From the NCBI RefSeq assembly GCF_009905375.1, contig NC_133647.1:744001-808000 (forward strand): DNA of 64,000 bases, in the 5' to 3' direction. Positions within the stretch are counted from its first letter, which is position 1; each line of letters opens with the position of its first letter. The translations under genes and the position numbers were made by a program. Positions 1-9,772 of this stretch are shown one piece after another. The stretch comes from Apium graveolens (Eukaryota > Streptophyta > Magnoliopsida > Apiales > Apiaceae). The notes beneath the pieces were generated by a model. It worked only from the letters and a program-made list of their open reading frames with translations, did no database searches and was not told the DNA's origin.

Positions 1-287
1 TATAAAAGAATCCTTGAAGTCTTCTTCTTTCAATGATCAAAGTGTGATTTTTGTTAAAACCACACAAGGTATTATCACAACTTAAACATCCATAGGTTGA
101 AATAATTTCAAACTCATTAATATGAAGTCTAGTTTTCCAAAACCTTACATAGTATGGGTTCGACCCTTAACAACAATGACTCGAGAATGTAAATTCTACC
201 GGAATATAAAATCCTACGCAAGCAAAGCTTCAAGGTGCTTTTAAACCTACTTGTCATTTTGACAAGTGAGAATCGTACTCAACTGAC
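1..287 (-). other. Downstream non-coding part of the gypsy element
   Basis: This stretch lies just past the polyprotein stop on the minus strand and should be the internal 3' region of that element. I see no polypurine tract or LTR start before the window edge and no open frame. Confidence 0.4.
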
Positions 288-1481
288 TTACACATAGTAA
301 ACCTTCATATTTTGTGCATGCCAAGTTTTCGGTACTTCGAAACCATCCATAGTTTCTAACTTGTAGGTTCCTCTTCCTTGAACGTTCTTAACCTTGTACG
401 GCCCTTCCCAATTCGGGGCAAGCTTTCCTTTTTGCCCAACACCAGAGGCTTCCACCTTCCTCAAGACTAAGTCTCCTTGCATGAAGAATCTTTCCTTAAC
501 CCTTAGATTGTAGTAGAACGAAGCCTTTTTCTGATATTCTACTATCTTCTCATGTGCCTCATCTCGCACTTCGTCGATTAGATCCAGGGCTAATCTTTTC
601 CCTTCCTCATTTTCCTCAGCATTGAAAGCTTGAATCCTGGAAGAGGAATGTGATATCTCCACGAAAACAACTGCTTTTGCCCCATATGCTAACATGAAGG
701 GAGTTGCTCCGGTCGTGACTCTACAGGTAGTCCTATAGGCCCATAGTATTGGAAGTATCTCATCCACCCAATTATTCCTCGATTTCTCGATCCTCTTCTT
801 TAGTCCATCCAGGATTATTCGATTTGCCACTTCCGCTTGCCCATTGGCTTGCGGGTGAGCCACAGAGGTAAACCGTAACTCAATTTCATTTTCTTCACAA
901 TATTTCTTGAATCCTTCATTGTTGAACTGTGTTCCATTGTCAGTGACTAGGATACGGGGAATTTCATACCGGCACATGATATTTTCCCACAGAAATTGTG
1001 CAACCTGCTTAGTTGTGATTTTGGCCAGGGGCTTGGCTTCAATCCACTTAGTAAGATAATCAATGGCCACAATCAAAAACTTCCTTTGTGCCGTGGCCAT
1101 AGGGAAAAGCCCAAGTATATCCATTCCCCACATAGTAAAGGGGATGGGTGAGTTAATGGAGGTCAGCATCTCAGGGGGTTGCCTAACAATAGGTGCATGC
1201 TTCTGACAGCGGTCACACTTCTTCACATATTCCTTGGCATCAGCCATCATTTCTGGCCAATAAAAACCTAAACGGGTTATCTTATGAGCTAATGCTCTGC
1301 CCCCCAAGTGTTGTCCACGTATGCCTTCATGTACTTCTTTAAGAGCCAAACGTGCCTCATCAGGCCTGAGACACCTTAAGTAAGGGACCACAAAAGATCT
1401 TTTATACAAAATCCCATCTATTAAAGAGTATCTTAGTGCTCGAACAGCTAACTTCCGTGCTTCAGTAACATCGTTTGGCAA
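288..1481 (-). pseudogene. Ty3/gypsy polyprotein C-terminal fragment (integrase)
   Basis: A 397-residue open frame covers the integrase end of a Tat-type gypsy polyprotein. The zinc-binding HHCC module is visible (HEGIRGQH, then CDRCQKH), followed by the catalytic core: Asp in WGMDILG, Asp in VTDNGTQF and Glu in QANGQAEVANR, so the DDE triad looks intact. The C-terminal strand-rich tail (WEGPYKV, TYKLETMDG) is the usual end of such polyproteins. Coding similarity stops at about 1485, where AT-rich unrelated DNA begins, so gag, protease, RT and RNase H are missing. The ATG at 1481 is an internal Met, not a true start. It is a truncated element and presumably inactive. Confidence 0.9.
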
Positions 1482-1485
1482 CAGT

Positions 1486-1745
1486 TATTATCCTTATTTT
1501 AAATTTTCTCCATTTTATTTTATAATCATGTATTAAAAATATTAATTCAATTTTTAATTTATATTTTAATATTATTTTAAAATAATTATAACTTATAAGT
1601 TATGATTTACCAAACACACCATCAACTTATAAAAAACTTATACGTAAAATTATCCAAACACCTAAACAACTTATAAGTTACAATGTTCATATTACTTATA
1701 TGACGCTTTCCAACTTTAAGTCATAAGTTATAATTTTTAAGAAAG
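1486..1745. repeat. AT-rich MITE-like segment with ACTTATAAGTT palindromes
   Basis: The 12-base palindrome AACTTATAAGTT occurs at 1590-1601 and 1668-1679, with diverged versions near 1625-1645 and 1722-1735, interleaved with CCAAACAC(A/C)CC motifs. This arrangement is typical of small non-autonomous plant DNA transposons. I could not fix clean terminal repeats or a target duplication, so the borders are approximate. It adjoins the truncation point of the gypsy fragment. Confidence 0.4.
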
Positions 1746-1770
1746 CCCACTCCACGTGTCTTGAAGAAAA

Positions 1771-1975
1771 ATGGAAAGCATACAAGCAATCAACTCATTT
1801 GATGACATTGACAACGAGACTTTAAGTTCTCGAATATTTCACCCAGGTTGAATTATACCGATGACCACTTGGGACCTGATAACGACGAAGGCCATGAAGA
1901 TGATATGGAAAACATGAATATGAGGACAATTTTTACTTATACGATATCCTATTAGAAAAAGACAAGCTCTTGGTA
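1771..1975 (+). pseudogene. Unrecognised acidic gene fragment
   Basis: From the ATG at 1771 a short frame reads MESIQAINSFDDIDNETLSS and then SRIFHPG before a stop. Acidic coding-like sequence continues in other frames (DHLGPDNDEGHEDDMENMN, then EDNFYLYDILLEKDKLLV). The change of frame and the composition suggest a decayed exon rather than chance. I do not recognise the family with confidence. Confidence 0.25.
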
Positions 1976-2380
1976 AGTTCGAGCAAACTTAATTTTTTTT
2001 CCCCTAATAAATCAGTCCTCTATGCAATTTGTGTACAAAAAAGTAATGTGCAAGATTTACTTTAAAATTTTAATTAAGCTAATAAATGAACTGGGAAAAT
2101 ATGTTTAACAATAAAAGAAATGGAGAAATGTCAGGTGCCAACTTAAGATCAGTTGAGGTTAACTCAATTTGTGAAACTAAGGGAAATTTATGACTAGATT
2201 GTACCACTGCCGTCCTAATGCCAAAATCTCTCACTTATATATGTGTGTTGGATAAATGAGATAATGTGTTTCCATTTACAATCATATTCTCATGCCCAAC
2301 TGCCTGCTCTAAAATAATGCACAATCTAACATCATTTATCAAACACGCGACCTGCACTCTAATTAGGCATTTACAAATTA
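1976..2380. other. Non-coding spacer
   Basis: AT-rich sequence with no open frame, RNA gene or repeat structure that I can support. Confidence 0.5.
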
Positions 2381-3124
2381 GTGTGTGTTTGTAAAAAGTC
2401 TAACCTGCTATTTCTGGATTTCCAGCTTAATCTGGAGGTGGGTACTGTTCCCATCCCTATTGATGGGTTGGGGCAGAGGATGAACCAACGCCAATTTTGG
2501 GTGGTATTGTGCTACCGGTTTGCAATTCCTTTATTTACTGAAGGCACCTTGTGTCTGAGTTGTAATGTTCATAGGATGGACCAGTGGGGCGATCATGCAA
2601 TTCACTGTTCAAGTGATGTAGGTGTGAAATTCAGGCATAATTTGGTGCGCGACATTCTGGTGGATATCTGCTCCAAGGTTAGCGTTCCGGTGCGTAAGGA
2701 GGCTCCTTTGGGATTTCTTTCGGATACGGGGCAAGAACTCAGACCTACAGATCTATTGTTGTTCAATTGGTCCCAAGGTAAAGATGCATGTCTGGATGTG
2801 ACTGGTATTTCTCCTTTTGTTGGTGGGGGAGTGAGTTCATGGGCTCCTGGGGTGGCGTTGCTAAATACGGTGGAAAAGAAAAAAAGGAAGTATTCTAGGA
2901 TTTGCGCTGACCATGGTTATTCGTTTATCCCCTTTGCCTTCTCTACTTTTGGGGAACTAGACACGGAAGCGTTGGATGTTCTCTCGCGTCTCAAGACTCT
3001 TTCCATTATTCTCTCTAATAATGCTAAGAGTGGTGTTTTTCTTTTTCATAGGTTTAGTTTTTGTATTCAGAAAGGGGTGGGAGCGCAACTTGTGTCTCGA
3101 CTCCCTTCTAATTTTTCGAGTTAA
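2381..3124 (+). CDS. Zinc-knuckle / restriction-like endonuclease domain protein of a plant retroelement-related family
   Basis: An uninterrupted 247-codon frame matches, from memory of the family, the C-terminal part of plant proteins usually labelled 'reverse transcriptase domain' or 'auxilin-like'. Order: a GLGQRMN...VVLCYRFAIPLF lead; a zinc knuckle CLSC...GDHAIHC (Cys at residue 58, CX2C...HX4C); RHNLVRD; an acidic Glu (RKEAPLG); RPTDLLLFNW...DACLDVTGISPF, which resembles the PD-(D/E)XK-like core of non-LTR retroelement endonucleases; an FGELD helix; and a conserved tail GVGAQLVSRLPSN. The third-position Lys of a classical PD-(D/E)XK motif appears replaced by Thr (DVT). No RT domain lies upstream, so this is either a C-terminal remnant or a free-standing derivative. 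The first ATG may not be the true start, because conserved sequence begins only near residue 20. Nuclease function is inferred. Confidence 0.7.
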   Translation: MCVCKKSNLLFLDFQLNLEVGTVPIPIDGLGQRMNQRQFWVVLCYRFAIPLFTEGTLCLSCNVHRMDQWGDHAIHCSSDVGVKFRHNLVRDILVDICSKVSVPVRKEAPLGFLSDTGQELRPTDLLLFNWSQGKDACLDVTGISPFVGGGVSSWAPGVALLNTVEKKKRKYSRICADHGYSFIPFAFSTFGELDTEALDVLSRLKTLSIILSNNAKSGVFLFHRFSFCIQKGVGAQLVSRLPSNFSS

Positions 3125-4011
3125 ATTAAAAAAAAAACTAAAAATAATAATAAAATTAGTGAGATTAAAAAGTCTCATTGAAAAGACAAACTACCCCTGT
3201 TTTTAATTTTTATATAAAAGATGTGCTTTGTGGGAATCGAATTCAATATATTTTATTCACTTATACAACCTCATATCACTACATCATAAGGTCACATGTG
3301 CTTTTTATCATACACATAATATGTAAGTGTGCTAAATGAATATTTTATTTAACTTTAAAGATAGTTACTTGAATTCTGTAAAAAAAAGATAGTTACTTAA
3401 ATATTGTTACTTGAATATTTGTACAGTTAATTTTACAGAATTAAATTCTAGATACAAAATTAGACATAGTACATAAATGAATTATTATCTTATTTAATAA
3501 TCTTTTTTTAGTTTAAAAATGTATCTCATATATTTTTAACATATTTTATTATTATAAAAAGTAATTAAAATACTCGAAATTTGACTACATGACCCTTCAA
3601 AAAACATCGTCATATTGTACGTTTAGTAAATTTAAATTACAAGTTCGGCGAGAATATCTTACCAATAATGTGAATTTTTTTAATATCTTATGTTAATATA
3701 AATTAATGTGTTTGAGGTGTTTATAAGATCAAGTCAATTGATTATTTATATTAAAATTACTAACTTCACTGGTAGCGCATTATTATTTTTGGGACTTGTT
3801 CCGATTTTAAAAATATTCGAAATTTGATATGAGATCTCACGATATTTTTTAAAACTACGATGATATATTAAATCGATTTATTTTTCTTTTTCACTTTAAA
3901 AAGCTTTTTAAAAAGAATTCTTCTATATAAATAATATTCATTTATCAAGATAATATTGTACAAATATTTTGAATTATTTTTATATTTTGAATTATTCAAA
4001 TAAAAGTTATA
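3125..4011. other. AT-rich spacer
   Basis: Very AT-rich DNA with no supported gene. The short frames overlapping 2957-3206 are shadows of the preceding frame. Confidence 0.5.
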
Positions 4012-5054
4012 TCTATACTATATTGTAACATTTGATTCAATGCATTTTATATTATTTAAATAAAATATATATAGTATTCAATAATATGAATGAATTAACC
4101 AGTTCAACTGATATTTATAAAACTTTATCAAATTGAAAAATATTTAATTTTAGGAGAATAGTATACACTATTATGAAATTATTATATGAAGAAATATTAG
4201 AGTAGTAATAAAAGAAACTTAAAAATGGTTTAAATAACGATATAATTATAATTTTTCTTCGAATCCTTGAAATAAAAATCATAAATATCAATAATAAGTC
4301 TTTATAATATATAATTTATTTTTATATTACAACTATGATTGATACTCAGTTGCATAAAAACTGGAAATAGATTGTTTGTCAATGATAATATGAATACCAT
4401 ATTTAAATTATTGCAATTTATTTATTACATAATTTTAATTTTCGAATAATTATAAATGCATGTTATTTAAGTAATCATTTGTCTCACTAGATGTTAATAT
4501 TGATTATACATGTACATAAATCAGATATTTAGCATATAAATAATTGAAACCATCGTAATTTACTAAGAAATGTAACATACAACAATTTACAAGCTGACAC
4601 ATACACACATAACTTAATGTTACTTTGGTAACCGTAGTGTAAATAAAAAACTAACATTTTTCCATGCATACATACGTTGAATTTCAAAAACTAACCTTTT
4701 TCATTAAAATCAACTTTTATATTAATAATAGTGTAAATTTTACATTATTGTATATTATGATTGCTAGTCATCCTGACTTCAATTATGTATTTTTTATCTT
4801 TTTAAATTGAATAAGTTAATTATAAGTTAGTAGTGAACTTAGTAATAATATAGACCAGTACATATAGTTTATTTAAATAAAATTCAAAATTTTTGGTTAA
4901 CTCTGTATTCAACATAAATGTTATTTTTTAACTTTTTATTTGTAAACATACTAACGTATTCTACATATTAAGTATAATCGTTTCGTTTTAAACGTACATT
5001 GACTACCCTATTTATATCCCTTCATTAAATACAAATTATACAACACAAATAAGA

Positions 5055-5085
<31 letters not shown>

Positions 5086-5291
5086 TAATGAGTTATATTT
5101 GAAACGCTGTGTAATTTGATATTATCTTTTATGAAAATAATACACATTGATAAATAATCAACTTGTATTCGATATACGTTAGATATTGTACAAAATTTAC
5201 AAATAAGAAAACAATTAAAAACATTATAATTGCATGATGCGTAAAAAAATTCTAGAAAATGAGTCGTGCCTCGCACGGGTTATTATGCTAG
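4012..5291 (+). mobile_element. Candidate non-autonomous Helitron
   Basis: The right end is a textbook Helitron terminus: a hairpin with stem CGTGC/GCACG and loop CTC at 5265-5277, a ten-base spacer, then CTAG at 5288-5291 followed by T. The proposed left end is TCTATACTATATTG at 4012, preceded by A, which fits insertion between A and T without target duplication. The 1.28-kb interior has no coding potential and holds an (AT)n run at about 5054-5081. The 3' end is well supported. The 5' end was chosen by motif and is uncertain. Confidence 0.55.
5054..5081. repeat. (AT)n microsatellite
   Basis: Uninterrupted AT dinucleotide run inside the candidate Helitron. Confidence 0.9.
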
Positions 5292-5389
5292 TTATAGATT
5301 GATATTGTAACATACAACTCTATATATATTGAATGAAATACAATCCCAAGGCAGGGGACTTTTCCTGTATTCTAGCATGGTATCGAGCC
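5292..5389 (+). mobile_element. Old copia LTR tail and primer-binding site
   Basis: Sequence ending ...TTCTAGCA at 5377 is followed directly by TGGTATCGAGCC (5378-5389), the plant tRNA-iMet primer site TGGTATCAGAGCC with one base deleted. The LTR is cut on the left by the Helitron end at 5291. A gag start follows at 5448, which supports reading this as the 5' end of an old copia element. Confidence 0.65.
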
Positions 5390-5447
5390 AAACTTCCTAA
5401 GCCTAATTTTTCTTTTTCTCTCAAATTATCTAAGCAACAACCACCAT

Positions 5448-5681
5448 GGGCGATGGAAATAACAAAACAACACATCCCCTCTCTTCAACCCTTCATCCTG
5501 CTCAAGCGATACACAATATTAAGGGCATCATCTTTCTTACCCTTGATTTGCAACATGTACAATATCACATGTGGGATTAGGTATTTAAAGTCGTTGTCAT
5601 GGCCCACAACATGATGAATCATATTGATGATCTTGTGACGACTCCCCCGGATCTTACGGTCTCTGCTTCCAACTGGAAATA
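5448..5681 (+). pseudogene. Copia gag, N-terminal half (split gene, left part)
   Basis: From the ATG at 5448 the frame reads MGDGNNKTTHPLSSTLHPAQ and then ..IKGIIFLTLDLQHVQYHMWD, an in-frame TAG, VFKVVVMAHNMMNHIDD and LTVSASNW. This is the gag N-terminus of a copia family with a UBN2-type core. The frame is broken by one stop and then cut at 5681/5682 by the LTR-type insertion. Sequence of the same gag type continues at about 15763, so 5682-15762 looks like inserted DNA. Confidence 0.6.
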
Positions 5682-7210
5682 TGTTGGGTTCAGAAGGCAT
5701 AAAACGCAGCGGATAAACGTAAATAAAACAAAAATTTCGAAACCCAAAACAGGATCCATGTATAATTATGGGCAGATTATGGAGATAACGAATCATACCT
5801 TTCAAGAGCTTAACTTTCACGAACTCAATGGAGATCCTAGCTATCACGCTTTGTGTCTACCTCTCGGAGAAACACCTCTATGGTATCCACACGAGCACCT
5901 TCAAGAACGTCTCACGAACTTGACTACGGAATGGATGTACTAGCCTCCTTCTTGACGATCTGAATTGCCTCTGCCTCTCTTTGCTACTAGGGTTTTCTTA
6001 AAAACGTACAAGCCTCTTTAACCTATCATTATGTATTTATAATGGCTGATTAAAAAGGCCCATAACAGCAAAGCCCAACCCTAGTAGGTATTGGATTAAA
6101 TAATAAAAACGAATTTCTATTATTTAATTAATAACTAAGTCATAATTAATTATTATGGGCAAAAATATTCCTTTTAATTCGAATTTATATTATCTCAATT
6201 AAGTCTTACTTAATTATAATAAAATTCAAATTATCATCAATTAATTTAAATCTATAATTTAAATTAACTATTCCATTAAGTGCTCTATTTGTGCGACCCT
6301 ATAGGCTATTATTTAATTGGCAATAATTTTATTCTCTAATAAAATTATAAACAATGAGCGGTATCTAGTAATACATCATTGTTACCCAATTAAACAATAA
6401 TTAAATCGTGATTAGATAAAACCTTTCGTGATTAATGTTTTTCGTGTAATATAATCCCTTTAACCATACATATTATAGATTAAACTCGAGGCATGTATTT
6501 AGTCATCCTCTTCAACATTTAATCCGGGTTTACTTGATCCATGAGTAGATTATCGAGATAAATCATTATTTGAGCATGGCCATGCTTTTATAATCTCACT
6601 CAATCAAGAGGCCAATAATATCTCTCCTAATTATAGGAGGGTTAAATCCTTTATCTATCATTCATATTTCTCATACGACTCATGATATACCCGATGTCCA
6701 CTTTTATCATCACCCGATCAAAAGTAACTTTTAATGTAGTCAAAGTATATTAATCCTCATATAGAAATATAATGATTTCAAGTCAAAGGATCGTTACACC
6801 ATTATCACTGTGAGTCTTTCTTATGACTTTATTAAACATGAAGAATCTCACTGTGGGTCTGTCCAGTACCATGTACTCTCACATGTACCTATGTATTGAC
6901 TTTAGTATCCCCATACTTATAACCAATGAGATGTGGTTATCTTGTCAAACAACATACTAGTCTATCTATGTATTATTATTGTCCTATATAATAATACTCG
7001 ACTAGGGACCTTTAAGAATATGATATATTATATAATCTCAAGTTCAAGTCATGTACTTAAACTATACAATTTGTATCATGATTCTAAGGACATTTATTAT
7101 GCTAACAAAATATCGCAGTAATTAAGGTCATAATAAATACATTTATTGAATGATCAACTGACATAAAGATAAAAGAATAATGTATTGCCTCTAGGGCACC
7201 TACACTAACA
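5682..7210 (-). mobile_element. Complete 1.5-kb copia LTR, inverted copy (LTR A)
   Basis: The segment runs TGTTGGGTTC...CACTAACA. It is the reverse complement of the 3' LTR at 13747-15276, with nearly identical length (1,529 versus 1,530 bp). No polypurine tract or primer site flanks it and the neighbouring bases (AAATA / TGGGG) do not form a target duplication. It is therefore not a simple solo LTR and may come from recombination or an inverted insertion. Frames at 5599-5943 are chance reading of LTR sequence. Confidence 0.85.
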
Positions 7211-7350
7211 TGGGGGACCCCCATCGAGTCTGCTCTAGCTGGGTTGGACCCTATCTGGGAGGTGATCTTGCTCCTGTGTTGGGCCTGTGTTGCTCCCATA
7301 AAGATTATAAGATTATAAAATAATAATCAACTGATATAAACATTCCTTTT
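7211..7350. other. Junction segment between inverted and direct LTRs
   Basis: This 140-bp piece is unlike either LTR in its first 100 bases (TGGGGGACCCCC palindrome at its start). The last part (CATTCCTTTTAATT at 7341-7354) is an inverted copy of LTR sequence found downstream near 7410-7430, giving a small fold-back at the break point. Confidence 0.4.
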
Positions 7351-7912
7351 AATTGATGATAATTTGAATTTTATTATAATTAAGTAAGACTTAATTGAGA
7401 TAATATAAATTCGAATTAAAAGGAATGTTTTTGCCCATAATAATTAAGTATGACTTAGTTATTAATTAAATAATAGAAATTCGTTTTTATTATTTAATCC
7501 AATACCTACTAGGGTTGGGCTTTGCTGTTATGGGCCTTTTTAATCAGTCATTATAAATAGATAATGAGAGGTTAAAGAGGCTTGTACGTTTTTTAAGAAA
7601 ACCCTAGCAGCAAAGAGAAGCATAGGCAATTCAGATCGTCAAGAAGGAGGCTAGTACATCCATTCCGTAGTCAAGTTCGTGAGACGTTCTTGAAGGTGCT
7701 CGTGTGAATACCATAGAGGTGTTTCTCCGAGAGGTAGACACAAAGCGTGATAGCTAGGATCTCCGTTGAATTCGTGAAAGTTAATCTCTTAAAAGGTATG
7801 ATTCGTTATCTCCATAATCTGCCCATAATTATACATGGATCATGTTTTGGGTTTCAAAATTTTTGTTTTATTTACGTCCATCCGCTGCGTTTTATGCCTT
7901 CGGAACCCAACA
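7351..7912 (+). mobile_element. Truncated 5' LTR of copia element I (LTR B)
   Basis: This matches the last third of LTR C (about 14714-15276) and ends GGAACCCAACA. The first 970 bases are missing, including the U3 start, so no promoter from this copy is expected. At variable bases it resembles inverted LTR A (GATGATAATTTG) more than LTR C (GATGTTTATTTG). The frame at 7747-7944 is chance LTR translation. Confidence 0.85.
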
Positions 7913-7913
7913 A

Positions 7914-7925
7914 TGGCATCAGAGC
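7914..7925 (+). promoter_or_regulatory. Primer-binding site, tRNA-iMet type
   Basis: TGGCATCAGAGC starts two bases after the 5' LTR end and differs by one base from the canonical plant copia primer site TGGTATCAGAGC. Confidence 0.85.
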
Positions 7926-9772
7926 TACGTGTATAAGGGGTTGATTTGGTTACGTGTTTACTGTATTTTTACAAGTATGCATGTGTGATGAGTCTGCCAT
8001 GATAACAATTATGTTATATGAGTCTGCCATGATAATAGTTATGTTATATGGATGATATGATGAATCTGTTAATGATCTATATGATGATACTCGTATGTTT
8101 AAGATCTGCCATAACTCATATGTATGCGATCTCTTAAAATATGTATACTGATACACGTTTTTGGTAACTGGGATATGGATCGTGTGTATACTGATACATG
8201 CTTCTGGAATAGTATTCTGATATATGTTTTTCTAGTATTCTGATACTTGATTTTGCAAAAATTTCCGCCATCGGAGGGCTCGCTGCCCCCCGAACCCCCC
8301 CAGCGACCTCACCGCGGAGGTCGATCCGCGTGCTTAGGGTTTCGTTTTTAATTTGTGCTTATGACATATGCTTTACTTATTTATTATTCTTGATTGGATC
8401 ATGATAAGTGATAAATAGTATGTCATCTTTATATGATCTATCATGTTCTTTAATGGTTACTTGAGCATGGTGCATAGTTATAGCCTTAAGACCTTAGTTG
8501 TAATGGTTTATTCTTTTAGTTTGTAATAAATACGACTTGCATGTCATTTTCTATTTGTAGTTGTTTTATCTCGAATGTAACTCGAGTTCTTTTGTAAGTT
8601 CATTAGTATAATTCTTAATTTAACATCCAAGAAGGACAAGGGAAAGAGGAGGCATCTTATGGAGGCCAAGGAGACAATGGAAGCAATAGAGAAGACATAT
8701 GTAATAGTTATTTTTACACCATAGATTGACCTTGATCTTTTCATTAGCCTGAAAACATCACATAGGATTGGGCCATAACTATTGCACGTTTACTTTACGT
8801 ACTTTTTATATGATGTATAAATAGTATGTGTAGAGTAGAAAATGCATGTTTTAATTAGATTAATGATGCATGTATGTATTAGATACATCACCCATGCCAT
8901 GCCTTTAAACAAGATAAAATCTGTAACGACTCAAGATTTAAAATTAACAAACGGATCATGAGATTCTCGTGTTTATGAAACACGGAATAAAATACGAATT
9001 TTCTTTATTTCTGACATGGGGCGATTTTGTCAACAACGGGTTCATAGAACTTGTAAGGCTATGGGTTTTAAGCGAGACCGATGTGACTCCTCCACTACCT
9101 GGAAATCAAACCATTGACGAGTATTGATTTGAAGTATTTTATTCAAGGAAAAATTGGGAATCTCTTTATGATGGGATCATGATCGTTCTAAATTAAAAAT
9201 CCCTAAGTAAAAATATTAAGTTTTAATCAGATGCTTTCCAATGAATGAACACTCATTAAATCCTAGATCGATAAGGGGAAGGGCTGTCAGTGGTAGGGGA
9301 CTCCTATCTATCATGGTGAAATGCGACGAATATAAACGGTTATATTCGGACGTTGTATCATTGGGTCTAACTTAACTGAGTCATCATAATAAGGTGAATA
9401 TAAACGGTTATATTCAACTATTATGAACTTAGAAGCATAGAGTTTGGTTAAAAATCTATTAGATAGATAAGATCAATTGTTGTTCACCAAATTATCCAAG
9501 AATTATATATGATATAATTGACAACTGTTGTCTACCTAAATAATCATGTTTTAAGGATACCAGTGGTTGACTTAGAACATGACGAAATATGGATCTTGGC
9601 TCACTAGAAAGATTTATGGGATATACTTTCCGAATTAATAGTTAGGGCTATTAATTTGATAAAAAAAAAGTGGGAGATATATTACGAATATATCATAATC
9701 ATATGAACATAAAATTTTAACTCAGACAATCTAATGTTTATTTTGCACTTTTATTATTGTAAATACTGAGTA
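7926..9772 (+). other. Long untranslated leader of copia element I
   Basis: No open frame exists in 1.85 kb between primer site and gag. The leader holds a two-copy 30-bp tandem repeat (about 7988-8048), a GC-rich patch in otherwise AT-rich DNA (8266-8335), two copies of the imperfect palindrome GAATATAAACGGTTATATTC (9328-9347 and 9396-9415), and a second PPT-like run AAAAAAAAAGTGGGAGATAT at about 9662. Such long leaders are seen in some plant copia lineages and may carry packaging or dimerisation signals. That role is inference. Confidence 0.6.

Noticed and set aside
5599..5943. 114-codon frame within 5.6-5.9 kb, with related frames at 7747-7944 and 15015-15323
   Set aside because: These are the same LTR sequence read in different copies and orientations; they follow the repeat and not a conserved protein.
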